From positions 930,001-994,000 of the forward strand of contig NZ_LN831790.1 in NCBI RefSeq assembly GCF_001013905.1: a stretch of 64,000 bases of DNA. The letters are read 5' to 3'. This document shows positions 35,669 to 45,264 of this stretch, piece after piece. Source of the DNA: Streptomyces leeuwenhoekii. GTDB taxonomy: Bacteria > Actinomycetota > Actinomycetes > Streptomycetales > Streptomycetaceae. The position numbers and the translations under genes are program-made. How positions within the stretch are numbered: the first letter of the stretch is position 1; every line of letters begins with the position of its first letter. A model generated the notes under the pieces. That model ran no database searches. It had not been told where the DNA came from and was given only the letters and a program-made list of their open reading frames with translations.

Positions 35669-35869
35669 CCGGCCCGAGCGGTTGACTGGCCTGGAACGAC
35701 CGAGGCGCCCGGACTGTTGGACCGGAGCTACTGGGCGACGCGCACTGTCCGGCCCGGAACGACTGAGCGGCGCGGACTGCCTGGTCCGCAGCGGCTGACC
35801 AGCCCAGACTGTTGCCCCGGGTGACTGACCAGCCCGGACTGTCGGCCCGGAGCGACTGAACGGCGCGGC
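35632..35869. repeat. Degenerate GACTG-headed repeat array
   Basis: About eight units of 21-33 bp, each starting GACTG or CTG and followed by variants of CCGGCCCGGAACG, run from the 3' end of the HTH gene into the intergenic region. Examples start at 35632, 35663, 35684, 35712, 35775, 35807 and 35838. The units are diverged, so the array is old or evolves by slippage. Confidence 0.65.
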
Positions 35870-36234
35870 ATCGGCCAGGGCGGCCGATCGGGCCGGCGGT
35901 GCCGACCGTGGAACGCCGCGTGACCGACGCCGGCCCTCCTGCGCGTGCCCCGCTCCGGTACCGGCCCCGCCGCAGCGCGGGGCAGCCGGGGGCCGAGGCC
36001 ATCGCCGCCGTCCACGCCCGGCACCCCTCTCCTCTGGCCCCTCTCCCCTGGCTCCTCCCTCCGACCCCGGTCACCGGCGAACGGTCCACAGGCGGGCCGC
36101 CATCGCCGTAACGCCGGAACCGGCGCCACGCGGCGACGGCGGGCGCGACGGGCGGCGGCGGACGGCGACCTCGGGCACGACGAGCCGCGGCAGACCCCGG
36201 AGACAGCAAGCGCATTCTCTCCTTGCGCAGAACC
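35870..36234. other. Intergenic, no gene seen
   Basis: About 365 bp between the repeat array and the pectate lyase promoter, with no supported coding frame on either strand. Confidence 0.45.
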
Positions 36235-36285
36235 TTGTCATGGTCACAGCGGCCCCCTATTCTCGCGGGGCGGAAAGCGCTTTCC
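36235..36285 (+). promoter_or_regulatory. Promoter and LacI-type operator of the pectate lyase gene
   Basis: TTGTCA (36235-36240) and TATTCT (36258-36263) are 17 bp apart, a good vegetative promoter. A perfect palindrome, GGAAAGCGCTTTCC (36272-36285), covers the predicted transcription start, as LacI-family operators in carbohydrate genes do. The mRNA would have a leader of about 330 bases. Confidence 0.65.
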
Positions 36286-36602
36286 CGTCACCTTGCCGTC
36301 GTCCCGAATCCATCGGGGCGTTTCGGTGGAGGCGGCATCCGAGCAATTCCGGTAACCGCAGTAACAGGTGGCTGGTGACTGCCCCGCCGTCGGGCGCCCG
36401 GCGGTCACCACCCGGGTGGCGGCGTCACGGCAACGGGCCGCAGCGCCCCCGCCGAGCCGATCCGCACCGGGCAGCACGCTCCCCCGGACCGGGCCGGTGA
36501 CCTGCCCAGCGGCAGGTCGGCACCGTCGGCGGCCCGCCGGAAGAACCACGGCGGGCAGCAATGGCAACGCCCAGTACATTCGACGACGAAAGGGCAGCGA
36601 GG

Positions 36603-38186
36603 ATGAGACGACCAGTCGCCTTGCGACTTCATGCGGCACTGGCCACGATGGCACTCGCGGCCGCCACCGGCGCGTTCTTGGTGATGCCCGAGGAGGCATC
36701 GGCAGCGACCGGCGGCGCCACCGGCTACGCCACCCAGAACGGCGGGACCACCGGCGGCGCGGGCGGGCAGACGGTACGGGCCACCACCGGGACGGCGATT
36801 CATGCCGCCCTGTGCGGCAGGGCCAGCAGCAGCACCCCGATCACCATCGAGGTCGAGGGGACCATCAACCACGGCAACACCAGCAAGGTGTCGGGCGGCA
36901 GTTGCAGCACCGCCGACGGCGTGATCGAGCTCAAGCAGATCAGCAACGTCACCATCGTCGGGGTCGGCAGCGGAGCCGTCTTCGACCAGCTCGGCATCCA
37001 CATCCGCGACTCCCGCAACATCATCATCCAGAACGTGACGGTCCGGAACGTCAAGAAGTCGGGCTCCCCCACCTCCAACGGCGGTGACGCCATCGGCATG
37101 GAGAGCAACGTCCGCAACGTCTGGGTCGACCACGTCACCCTCGAGGCGTCGGGCGGTGAGTCGGAGGGCTTCGACGGCCTCTTCGACATGAAGGACAACA
37201 CCCAGTACGTGACCCTGTCCTACAGCGTCCTGCGCAACTCCGGACGTGGTGGCCTCATCGGCTCCAGCGAGTCCGACACCTCGAACGGGTACGTCACGTT
37301 CCACCACAACATGTACGAGAACATCGACTCGCGCGCGCCCCTGCTGCGCGGCGGGATCGCCCACATCTACAACAACCACTATGTGAGCCTCAACGAGTCC
37401 GGCATCAACTCCCGGGCCGGTGCCCGTGCCAAGGTGGACAACAACTACTTCAAGGACTCCAAGGACGTCCTGGGCACCTTCTACACCGACGCGGCCGGTT
37501 ACTGGCAGGTCAGCGGGAACATCTTCGACAACGTGACCTGGTCCGCCCCCGGCACCGACAACAAGCCGGCCGGGCCCGACCCGCAGTCCAACACCACCGT
37601 CAGCATCCCCTACTCCTACAACCTCGACGGCGCCGCCTGCGTGCCGGACATCGTGCGCCAGACGGCGGGCGCCAACAAGGGCCTGCGGGTGTCGGACGGC
37701 AACTGCACACCGCAGACGCCGTCACCGACGCCGACCCCCACCCGGACGCCCACCACGTCGCCGACTCCGACGCCGACGCCGACCGCGAGCAACCCCACGC
37801 CGGGGCCGTCCCAGCCCAGCGGGACCAACCTCAGCATCGGGGCCGGCTCCGACGGCTCCAGCAAGGCCGACGGAACCAGCTACGGCAATGTGCGCGACGG
37901 CAACATGAGCACCTACTGGTCACCGGCCGGCTCCACCGGCTCGATCTCCATCAAGTGGGGCTCGGCCACCACGGTGTCGAAGATCAACATTCGGGAGGCG
38001 TCGGGATCGGCCGGAGCCATCGGGTCCTGGCGGGTCCTCAACGCCGACACCGGAGCCGTCCTGACCTCCGGCAGCGGGGCGGGCGTCATCTCCTTCCCCC
38101 GGACCTCGCTGCAGAAGATCACCTTCGAGATCACCGGTTCGTCGGGAACGCCGCGGGTCGCCGAGTTCGAGACCTACGCCGGATAG
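36603..38186 (+). CDS. Secreted pectate lyase (PL1) with C-terminal discoidin/CBM-like domain
   Basis: A 527-residue exported enzyme. The signal peptide ends near EEASA (about residue 35). The parallel beta-helix lyase domain spans about 36-370, with GVGSGAVFDQLGIHIRDSRN, VWVDHVTLEASGG, a calcium/acid region FDGLFDMKDNTQYVTLSYS and the catalytic-Arg region ENIDSRAPLLRGGIAHIYNN. A Pro/Thr linker (about 374-403) precedes a ~120-residue sugar-binding domain beginning NLSIGAGSDGSSKADGTSYG. It cleaves polygalacturonate by beta-elimination outside the cell. ATG 36603 follows AAAGGG by seven bases. Confidence 0.93.
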   Translation: MRRPVALRLHAALATMALAAATGAFLVMPEEASAATGGATGYATQNGGTTGGAGGQTVRATTGTAIHAALCGRASSSTPITIEVEGTINHGNTSKVSGGSCSTADGVIELKQISNVTIVGVGSGAVFDQLGIHIRDSRNIIIQNVTVRNVKKSGSPTSNGGDAIGMESNVRNVWVDHVTLEASGGESEGFDGLFDMKDNTQYVTLSYSVLRNSGRGGLIGSSESDTSNGYVTFHHNMYENIDSRAPLLRGGIAHIYNNHYVSLNESGINSRAGARAKVDNNYFKDSKDVLGTFYTDAAGYWQVSGNIFDNVTWSAPGTDNKPAGPDPQSNTTVSIPYSYNLDGAACVPDIVRQTAGANKGLRVSDGNCTPQTPSPTPTPTRTPTTSPTPTPTPTASNPTPGPSQPSGTNLSIGAGSDGSSKADGTSYGNVRDGNMSTYWSPAGSTGSISIKWGSATTVSKINIREASGSAGAIGSWRVLNADTGAVLTSGSGAGVISFPRTSLQKITFEITGSSGTPRVAEFETYAG

Positions 38187-38220
38187 CGGCGCCTGTCGGC
38201 CGGACCGCGCGGCACCTGCG

Positions 38221-38261
38221 GGCCCGGCCGGCACGTCCTGGCGCTCCGGCACGGCCGGGCC
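38221..38261. terminator. Hairpin between convergent genes
   Basis: GGCCCGGCCG (38221-38230) pairs with CGGCCGGGCC (38252-38261) around a 21-base loop, 35 bases after the pectate lyase stop and before the convergent DUF5682 gene end. Either transcript could use it. Confidence 0.5.
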
Positions 38262-38339
38262 GCCGCACCACCGGGTCGATCCCAGCGGGCGGCGGCCCGG
38301 CCGTCGTCCGCTGTCGGCCGTTGCGGGCGGCCCGTCCGG

Positions 38340-41138
38340 TCAGCGCTCGGCCAGCAGCTCCCCCAGTGCCTCCGCCGTCGCGGGATGGCGGCCGAGCAGT
38401 GCCGCGCCGCCCGGCCCGGCGTCCGGTGCCTCCCACGTTCCCTCGCAGCCCAGCAGCCCGGCCAGTGCGTCGCACGCCGCCGGGTGCGCGGCGAGGAGGG
38501 CGGCGCCGCGAGGGCCCGCGGGGCCCAGCGCCGAAAGCGCGACGGCCGTGGGCCGCTGCTCCCGCCACGGAGGCACCCACGCGTCCAGCGCGGCGAGCCT
38601 GCCGGGGAAGACCCGGCCGGCCTCGCGGATGAGGAGCGGCGCCAGATCCGCGGCGCCGGACCGCAGCGTGGTGACGAGCGTCGGCAGCCAGGGCAGCAGG
38701 ACGTGGTCCGGCAGCCGGGCGAAGGCGTTCGACACCGCCTCCACCACGACGTCGGACAGCCCGGGCACCGGCTCCAGGGCATGCACGAAGCCGCTGAGAT
38801 AGCGCGGATAGGCGGGTACGACCAGCGGGTTGGCCAGCAGATCGTCGCATCTGCGGCGCAGCTCGTCCCGGCTCAGGCCGCCGAGCTGGACCTGGGCCGC
38901 CCACAGCAGTGCCGTCTTCGACGGATCGGCCGGGTGCGACTGGGCGACCGCCAGTTCGAGCTGGTTGCGGTCGCAGCCCAGCGAGAGGGCCAGACTCTCC
39001 ATGCTGAACAGGAAGCCCAGCGTGGCCGCGACCTGGCGCACGGTGGCGTCCTCGTCGGTGAACGCCGTCGGCAGCAGGGTGCAGTAGTGGGCGTATCCGG
39101 TCTTGGCGAAGGACTCGATCCACGGGGGCAGGACCGGTTCGCTGGTGCGGTAGTACGCCAGCAGCCGGCGGACCCGGCGCAGCACCTCCGGCGCGCCGTC
39201 CACGCTGCGTTCGCCCGCGAGCACCTCCAGGGCACGGGTGCCCAGTTCGTCGGCGAGGCGACGGCTGCGCAGGTACAAGGTCGCGTCCTCGACGGCGGCG
39301 AGGACGGTGGCCGCCGTCGCCCGGGGGTCGTAGGCCGCGCGCCGCAGGCGCTGTTCCAGCACCTGCTCGATGCTGACGCCCTCGTAGCCGAGCTCGATCA
39401 GCGCCCGCTGGTGGGTGCCCAGGGCGAGGTCCCACGACTCCTGGATGGGCCGTTCGCCGAGCCGCCGCTCGCCCATGATCGGCCGTACGGCGCCCTGCGG
39501 CATCAGGTACCGCAGGATCCACAGGGTGTCCGAGCACCGCTCCAGTTCGGGACGCGAGGCGATGTCGAGCAGCGCCCGCTGGACGCCGCGCTGCTGGAGC
39601 TTCAGGTTCAGCGGCGCGAGCCGGTCGTGCACGTCGCGCGCGAGCGGGGGCAGCGCCTCGTAGCCGACCTGGCCGATCCGGTCGCCGCCCATCATGATCT
39701 CCACGAGCCGGCGCACATCACGCCGGCCGGGCACGGAGTCCTTCTCGATACAGGTGACGGCCGCGTCCTGGAAGTCGTACGGCGTGGGCTTGGCCCGGTC
39801 GCGCATGCCCGCCAGCAGGATCGACGTCTCGAACACGGCGATGGCGTCGGCGGTGGAGGCGAGGTAGCCGTTGCGTCGGGCGGCGCGCACGATCTCCACC
39901 GACCAGCCGAGCAGCTCGGTCTCGTCCAGACGGTCCAGGACGGGCGGGCGCTGGAGGAAGCCGGTCAGCTTGTCCGTGGGCGGGGCGGCGGGCGCGGGCG
40001 GGGCGGCCGTCGCCTTCCGGGACCGGGAAGTACGCGTCCCCGCCTGGCCCGCCAGCCGGAACGGCGTGATCCCGCTGCGCTTGACGTGCTTGGCCCAGGT
40101 CGTCGCGGCGATCGACACCGAGCCCGCGGCGAGGCCGAACTGCGCCTCGATCGCCGCGTGGCTGGAGGGGATCAGGCCGTACTGCCAGGTGCTGCCGCTG
40201 GGCGGGCCGATCTCGAAGGTGTCCGCGCCGTGCACGCCGAACTCCGCGACGCGGCTGGCCGCGTGGAAGGCTCCGCACACGTAGAGGCAGTCGGCCGGGT
40301 CGGCGCCGGACGCGGCGAGGTGCTCGCGCATCCTGGTCCACATGTACCGCTCGCGGTCCTCGTCCACCCGCACCCGGTGGGGGTCGCCGGGGGCCAGGCG
40401 GCGGAACAGGCTGCCGATCAGGAACATGACCTGGCGGTAGGTGTCGTGGTCGCTGTCGCCGAGCGGCAGTTCCACGTACTGGTGCCACCACTCCGACCAG
40501 TGCCGCACCCTGCCGTGCCGCAGGAGGTGTTCCTCCAGCTCGGCGAAGCGGGGCCGCAGGTCGCCCAGGCCGAGGCCGACCGCGTCGCCGTGCAGCGCGG
40601 CCTCCTCCTCGGCCGGGGGCGCGTCCGGATCGGTGGGTTCCGCGGGCGCGGGGCCGGCGGCGTCCCACTGGAAGACGTGGTCGCAGGAGCGGTCGACGAG
40701 GACCAGCTCGACCCCGGGCGTCTGAAGGGCGTAGGAGATGGCCTGGTACTCGGCGGACGCCTCGGTGACCGGCGCGACCACCGACAGGGGCGACCAGTCG
40801 GCCGGGAAGTCCTCGACGTCGGTGGCGAAGGCCTGGAGCGCCACGGGGAGCTTGCAGTTGCGCAGCTCCGTCAGCAGCGGCGCCAGGTCCTCGCACAGCT
40901 CCAGGTACACCACCTTGGGCTGCTTCTCCCGCAGCCGGCGGGCCATGGCCAGCGCGGACGCCGGGGAGTGATGGCAGACCGGGAAGATCTCCAGAGGCTC
41001 GCGCAGCGCGCGGTCCACGTCGTCGACGAGGCCGAGGAGGATGTCCTGGAGCGCGTCGGGCCCGCCGGCGAACTCCTCGGCGGCTTCCTGGAGCTGCGTA
41101 CGCAGCGCACTGAACGTCCCTTCCTGCATGGCGGTCAC
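38340..41138 (-). CDS. DUF5682-family protein of a MoxR/VWA/SWIM operon
   Basis: A 932-residue cytoplasmic protein. The N-terminal part has the family-type motif EIFPVCHHSPASALAMARRL, followed by VVYLELCEDLAPLLTELR and a TraB-like Glu/His-rich region (CDHVFQWDAAG, YVCGAFHAASRV). The C-terminal half is helical, HEAT-like. The start is GTG 41138, overlapping the MoxR stop as GTGA; ATG 41129 is an alternative. It is the last gene of a five-gene set whose AAA ATPase and VWA protein suggest a chaperone or metal-insertase machine. Its own biochemical activity is unknown. Confidence 0.85.
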   Translation of the reverse strand: MTAMQEGTFSALRTQLQEAAEEFAGGPDALQDILLGLVDDVDRALREPLEIFPVCHHSPASALAMARRLREKQPKVVYLELCEDLAPLLTELRNCKLPVALQAFATDVEDFPADWSPLSVVAPVTEASAEYQAISYALQTPGVELVLVDRSCDHVFQWDAAGPAPAEPTDPDAPPAEEEAALHGDAVGLGLGDLRPRFAELEEHLLRHGRVRHWSEWWHQYVELPLGDSDHDTYRQVMFLIGSLFRRLAPGDPHRVRVDEDRERYMWTRMREHLAASGADPADCLYVCGAFHAASRVAEFGVHGADTFEIGPPSGSTWQYGLIPSSHAAIEAQFGLAAGSVSIAATTWAKHVKRSGITPFRLAGQAGTRTSRSRKATAAPPAPAAPPTDKLTGFLQRPPVLDRLDETELLGWSVEIVRAARRNGYLASTADAIAVFETSILLAGMRDRAKPTPYDFQDAAVTCIEKDSVPGRRDVRRLVEIMMGGDRIGQVGYEALPPLARDVHDRLAPLNLKLQQRGVQRALLDIASRPELERCSDTLWILRYLMPQGAVRPIMGERRLGERPIQESWDLALGTHQRALIELGYEGVSIEQVLEQRLRRAAYDPRATAATVLAAVEDATLYLRSRRLADELGTRALEVLAGERSVDGAPEVLRRVRRLLAYYRTSEPVLPPWIESFAKTGYAHYCTLLPTAFTDEDATVRQVAATLGFLFSMESLALSLGCDRNQLELAVAQSHPADPSKTALLWAAQVQLGGLSRDELRRRCDDLLANPLVVPAYPRYLSGFVHALEPVPGLSDVVVEAVSNAFARLPDHVLLPWLPTLVTTLRSGAADLAPLLIREAGRVFPGRLAALDAWVPPWREQRPTAVALSALGPAGPRGAALLAAHPAACDALAGLLGCEGTWEAPDAGPGGAALLGRHPATAEALGELLAER

Positions 41139-42256
41139 GACAGGGTGGCGATCGCGTCGCGGCCGCCCTCGAGGAACTCCGGCCAGGAGCCGCCCTCTTC
41201 CTTGCTGCGCGGCTCGATCACGCCGTGCAGGTACTTGTTGAGGATGGCCAGGTCCTCGGGGGCACGCCGGGCGAGCGAGCCGACCAGCGAGGAGGCGAGC
41301 GTACGGGCGGTCAGGGCGCGCTCACCGAAGAAGTTGCTGTGCAGGATGGCGTCCTCCAGGACGCCGATCTGCTCGGCGGTGGACAGTGCCGACTCCAGCT
41401 TCTCGTCGTCGCTCGCCGCGGCGGCGGCGGAGGCGCGCAGGTCGGCGAAGCTCTGCAGCAGCACGTCCAGCAGCGTGGGGGGCACGTCGAGTTCTATCCG
41501 ATGCCGGCGCAGCAGTTCCTCGGTGCGGAAGCGGACGATCTCCGCCTCGCTCTTCTTGTTGCCCACGACCGGGATGCGGACGAAGTTGAAGCGGCGCTTG
41601 AGGGCCGAGGAGAGGTCGTTGACGCCGCGGTCGCGGCTGTTGGCGGTGGCGATGATGGAGAAGCCCGGCTTGGCGAAGACGATGTTGTCGCTGTTGTCGC
41701 TGTCGAGCTCGGGGACGGAGATGTACTTCTCCGACAGGATCGAGATGAGCGCGTCCTGGACGTCGCTGGTGGAACGGGTGAGTTCCTCGAAGCGGCCGAT
41801 GGCGCCGGTCTCCATCGCGGTCATGATCGGGGAGGGGATCATCGACTCCCGCGACTGGCCCTTGGCGATCACCATGGACACGTTCCACGAGTACTTGATG
41901 TGGTCCTCGGTGGTGCCGGCCGTACCCTGCACCACGAGGGTGGAGTTGCGGCAGATGGCGGCGGCGAGCAGTTCGGCCAGCCAGCTCTTGCCGGTGCCCG
42001 GGTCGCCGATGAGCAGCAGCCCGCGGTCGGAGGCGAGGGTGACGATGGAGCGCTCGACGAAGCTCCGGTCGCCGAACCACTTCTGCGGAATCTCCCGGTC
42101 CAGGCCGTCGGAGCGCTCGGAGCCCAGGATGAACAGGCGGACCATCTTCGGCGACAGCCGCCAGGAGAAGGGCTTGGGGTTGTCGTCGACGGACTCCAGC
42201 CAGTCCAGCTCCTCGGCGTACTTGATCTCGGCGGGAGCGCGCAGCAGGTCGGACAT
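41135..42256 (-). CDS. MoxR-type AAA+ ATPase
   Basis: A 373-residue AAA+ protein of the MoxR group: Walker A GLLLIGDPGTGKSWLAELL (about 79-97), Walker B-like GAIGRFEEL, sensor region FSIIATANSRDRGVNDLSSA, and the arginine-finger segment LKRRFNFVRIPV. MoxR ATPases work with VWA-domain proteins to remodel or load cofactors into client complexes; here a VWA protein is encoded just upstream. The ATG at 42256 follows a 132-bp gap containing two copies of GCGTGGGACGC (42341 and 42359), which may have its own promoter. Confidence 0.92.
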   Translation of the reverse strand: MSDLLRAPAEIKYAEELDWLESVDDNPKPFSWRLSPKMVRLFILGSERSDGLDREIPQKWFGDRSFVERSIVTLASDRGLLLIGDPGTGKSWLAELLAAAICRNSTLVVQGTAGTTEDHIKYSWNVSMVIAKGQSRESMIPSPIMTAMETGAIGRFEELTRSTSDVQDALISILSEKYISVPELDSDNSDNIVFAKPGFSIIATANSRDRGVNDLSSALKRRFNFVRIPVVGNKKSEAEIVRFRTEELLRRHRIELDVPPTLLDVLLQSFADLRASAAAAASDDEKLESALSTAEQIGVLEDAILHSNFFGERALTARTLASSLVGSLARRAPEDLAILNKYLHGVIEPRSKEEGGSWPEFLEGGRDAIATLS

Positions 42257-42388
42257 GTGAAAGGGCCTTTCTTCAACGTCTGGGAAATGCTTGAGCGTCT
42301 CGGGCGGCTCAAGCGGTTCGGCACCTCGGGCACCCTGGGGGCGTGGGACGCCTTGGATGCGTGGGACGCGTCGGGTGCGGTGGGTGCC

Positions 42389-43879
42389 TCAGGTGAGGAA
42401 CGTCTTGAGTTCGTGGACGAGCTTGCGGATGTGCCCGGAGATCACCGGGGTGCCGAGGTCCTTGAAACGGTCGCGGAACCACGGGTTGACGCTGCCGCGG
42501 CCGGCGCTGGTGACCGAGCCGACGGGGATGAACTTCACGCCGGAGCGGTGCAGGTTGGCCATCGACTCGAACAGCGGCTCGGCGCGCCACTCGTAGAAGT
42601 CGGAGATCCACACCACGACGGTGTTGCGGGGCTCGGCTATCTTCGGCTGGGCGAGCGCCATGGCGACCGTGCCGTCGGTGCCGCCGCCCAACTGGGTGCG
42701 CAGCAGCGTCTCGAAGGGGTCCTGCACCCAGGGGGTCAGGTCCAGTGCCTGGGTGTCGTAGGCGATGAGGTGGACGTCCACCTTCGGCAGCCCGGCGAAG
42801 ATCGACGCCAGGATGGTGCAGTTGACCATGGAGTCGACCATCGAGCCGGACTGGTCCACGACCACGATCAGCCGCTGGGGCGTCGTCTTGCGCGCGGTGT
42901 GGCGGTAGTAGAGCCGGTCGACGTAGAGCCGCTCCTGCTCCGGGTCCCAGTTGGTGAGGTTCTTCCAGATCGTGCGGTCCAGGTCGAGGTTGCGGAACAC
43001 CCGCTTGGGCGGCACCGACCGGTCCAGCGCGCCGACCGTGGTCTTCTCCACCTGGGTGCGCAGCACCTGGGCGACCTCGTCGACGAAGCGGCGGATCAGC
43101 GCCTTGGCGTTGGCCAGGGCGACACCCGACAGGTTGTTCTTGTCGCGCAGTAGCTGCTCGATCAGCGACATGCTCGGCGTCAGCTTGGCGGCGAGGCCGG
43201 GGTCGGCGAGGACCTCCCGCAGCCGCATCCGGCTGACCAGATCGGCCTCGATGGCGCCCAGGTCCGGGCCGATGGCCGGGATCAGCGTGCTCAGGTCGGG
43301 CGTGCCGCCGCGGCCTCCCGTACCGGTGGGGCTGACGCCCCGTCCGGCCGGGCCGCCCCCGGCCCCGGGCCGGCCGCTCCGCAGCTCGCCGGGCGCGCAG
43401 CCCAGCGCCCGCTCCAGCCAGCCGGCGTCGGACTGCCAGCGGCTGAGCTGACCGGCGCTGACCGCTCCGGAGACCGGGCCGAAGACGTTGAGCAGCACCT
43501 TCGACACCAGCGCGGCGCGCCGCACCTCGGCCGCGCGGTCCCGGCCGTCCTCGTCCGGCTCCGGGGTCATCAGGCCGTCGAACTCGGCGGCCAGCTCCGG
43601 GTGGCGCTGCACGACCGAGTCGACGGAGGTCTGCGGGTCCAGCAGCGCGGGCGGCAGACCGATGTCCTCGACGACGGCGAGGGAGGCCGATTCCAGTGCC
43701 GCCTGCTCCTCGGGGTCGAAGAGACGGGCCAGCAGCCGCCAGTACAGGACCTGCCGGCGGTTGTCGAGCGCGTCGGCCCCGGGGAGCTCCCCGGGCGCCC
43801 CCTCGACCGCTTCCCCCGTCACGGCCGCACTCCCCCCGATTGATCCGGTCGCCGCGCTCGTCCCTTTCGTCCGCGTCAT
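42389..43879 (-). CDS. VWA-domain protein (MoxR partner)
   Basis: A 496-residue protein. The C-terminal VWA domain has a complete MIDAS: LIVVVDQSGSMVDSMVN (DxSxS), T in LGGGTDGTVAMAL, and D in VVWISDFYEW. The N-terminal half is helical with a Gly/Pro-rich linker near GRPGAGGGPAGRGVSPTGTG. ATG 43879 overlaps the preceding stop (ATGA). It probably bridges the MoxR ATPase to a substrate through metal-dependent binding. Confidence 0.92.
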   Translation of the reverse strand: MTRTKGTSAATGSIGGSAAVTGEAVEGAPGELPGADALDNRRQVLYWRLLARLFDPEEQAALESASLAVVEDIGLPPALLDPQTSVDSVVQRHPELAAEFDGLMTPEPDEDGRDRAAEVRRAALVSKVLLNVFGPVSGAVSAGQLSRWQSDAGWLERALGCAPGELRSGRPGAGGGPAGRGVSPTGTGGRGGTPDLSTLIPAIGPDLGAIEADLVSRMRLREVLADPGLAAKLTPSMSLIEQLLRDKNNLSGVALANAKALIRRFVDEVAQVLRTQVEKTTVGALDRSVPPKRVFRNLDLDRTIWKNLTNWDPEQERLYVDRLYYRHTARKTTPQRLIVVVDQSGSMVDSMVNCTILASIFAGLPKVDVHLIAYDTQALDLTPWVQDPFETLLRTQLGGGTDGTVAMALAQPKIAEPRNTVVVWISDFYEWRAEPLFESMANLHRSGVKFIPVGSVTSAGRGSVNPWFRDRFKDLGTPVISGHIRKLVHELKTFLT

Positions 43880-45264
43880 TTCCGCAACAGCCTTCCGGCT
43901 CGCTCGCCCAGCACCTTCACGGCATCGGTGGCGGCCTTCTCGGCCTTGGCCCCGGCCTTGTCGGTGGTGCCGCCGGCCCAGGCCCCGGCGTGGAGGGCGA
44001 CGGTCTTCTTGCGCACGGTCTTCTCCACGGCGAGCGGCTGGAGGCGGAACTCCCCCGCGTCCCAGCGCAGCAGGCCGAGGCACGCGCCGGAGGCCGCGAC
44101 CGCCTCGGGCGTGAGGGGTCCGGCCACCGGGATGCGGTCGGTGTCCACGGCGATCCGGTGCCCGGTGACGGTGAACGCCACGGTGTCCTCCTCCCGCTGG
44201 ACGGCGTAGCCCTCCAGGAACACCGGGACGGCGATGCGCGCCGGGTGCCGGTCCAGGGGCGCGGTCGCGCAGCCGGCGGCGGCGGGCAGGGCGACCCGGG
44301 CGGTGGCGAACGGGTCGGCGGGCTCGCCCACGCGGGCGTGCGCGTCGTCCCAGAGCAGGTCGCCCTCGGCGGTCACCGGCATGTCGGTGAGCTCCATCGA
44401 GCGCCCCTCACCGGCCGCCGCCAGCAGTGACATGTGGGGGCGCAGCAACTGCCAGACACCGGCCCCGACGACCGTGTCCGGTTTCGGCGCGGACACGGCG
44501 GCCCGCACCAGCCGGGGCGTGCCACCGCCGGACGGCTCCAGGACGGCGTGGACCTGGGCCTGCGCGGCGGTGGCGTGTTCCTGAAGGTCGACGCCGAGAG
44601 GCAGCAGCCTGCCGGTGACCGTGCCGACCGCGGGCGTGCCGGCGGCGCCCGGCACCGTCAGGATCAGCGCGCGCGACCACAGATCGGCCCAGCGGCGGAC
44701 CGGGACCCGGTCCAGGGTGGCGCCGGGGCAGGAGGCGGCCAGTTCGGCGGCGAAGCCGTCCAGGAGCGTGGCCAGACGGCGCAGGGCCGGGTCCGGGAGC
44801 ATCGCGGAGACGACCGGGGCGGCCTGGGAGACCATGTCGTGGTCGATGCCCTGCCATCCGGCGCGGGCCAGGTCGGCCAGCCAGGAGCGGGCGGCGGCGA
44901 GCAGGTTGGCGCCCTCCGGCGCGCCGGGCCGCGTGGCCGGTTCCTCGGCGGGAGCCCGGTCGGTGGCTTCCGCCACGCGCGCCATCAGCGCGTCGTGCGC
45001 GGCGCCCAGCAGGGCGGTGCGGGCGGCGGCGAGCAGGAGGAAGTGGTCCTCGCCCGCGGATCCGGCCGCCGCCTTCCCGGCCGCCTCGGCCACCTGGGCG
45101 GCGAGCGGGGTGCCGGTGACGGCCTGGGCGAGTTCCGCCAGTGCGGCGGCCTGTTCGGGCCGGGGGCGCAGCAGGCCGCCGACGAGGGCGCGGTCCAGGG
45201 CGTCGACGGCCGCCAGGGCCTCGTCGAGCCCGGTGACGGGTTCGGTGAGCAGATCGGCGCGCAT
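43876..45264 (-). CDS. Uncharacterised protein of the MoxR/VWA/SWIM operon
   Basis: A 462-residue cytoplasmic protein: an Ala-rich helical first half (RALVGGLLRPRPEQAAALAE) and a beta-rich second half (AVPVFLEGYAVQREEDTVAF, HRIAVDTDRIPVAGPLTPEA). It ends with a basic Lys/Ala tail (KAGAKAEKAATDAVKVLGER). I recognise no catalytic motif. It is fixed between the SWIM and VWA genes (TGATG overlap upstream, ATGA downstream), so it is an integral part of the system. Confidence 0.75.
   Translation of the reverse strand: MRADLLTEPVTGLDEALAAVDALDRALVGGLLRPRPEQAAALAELAQAVTGTPLAAQVAEAAGKAAAGSAGEDHFLLLAAARTALLGAAHDALMARVAEATDRAPAEEPATRPGAPEGANLLAAARSWLADLARAGWQGIDHDMVSQAAPVVSAMLPDPALRRLATLLDGFAAELAASCPGATLDRVPVRRWADLWSRALILTVPGAAGTPAVGTVTGRLLPLGVDLQEHATAAQAQVHAVLEPSGGGTPRLVRAAVSAPKPDTVVGAGVWQLLRPHMSLLAAAGEGRSMELTDMPVTAEGDLLWDDAHARVGEPADPFATARVALPAAAGCATAPLDRHPARIAVPVFLEGYAVQREEDTVAFTVTGHRIAVDTDRIPVAGPLTPEAVAASGACLGLLRWDAGEFRLQPLAVEKTVRKKTVALHAGAWAGGTTDKAGAKAEKAATDAVKVLGERAGRLLRK

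Noticed and set aside
35632..35869. CRISPR array
   Set aside because: Units vary in length (21-33 bp) and sequence and lack constant repeats with unique spacers; no cas genes occur.
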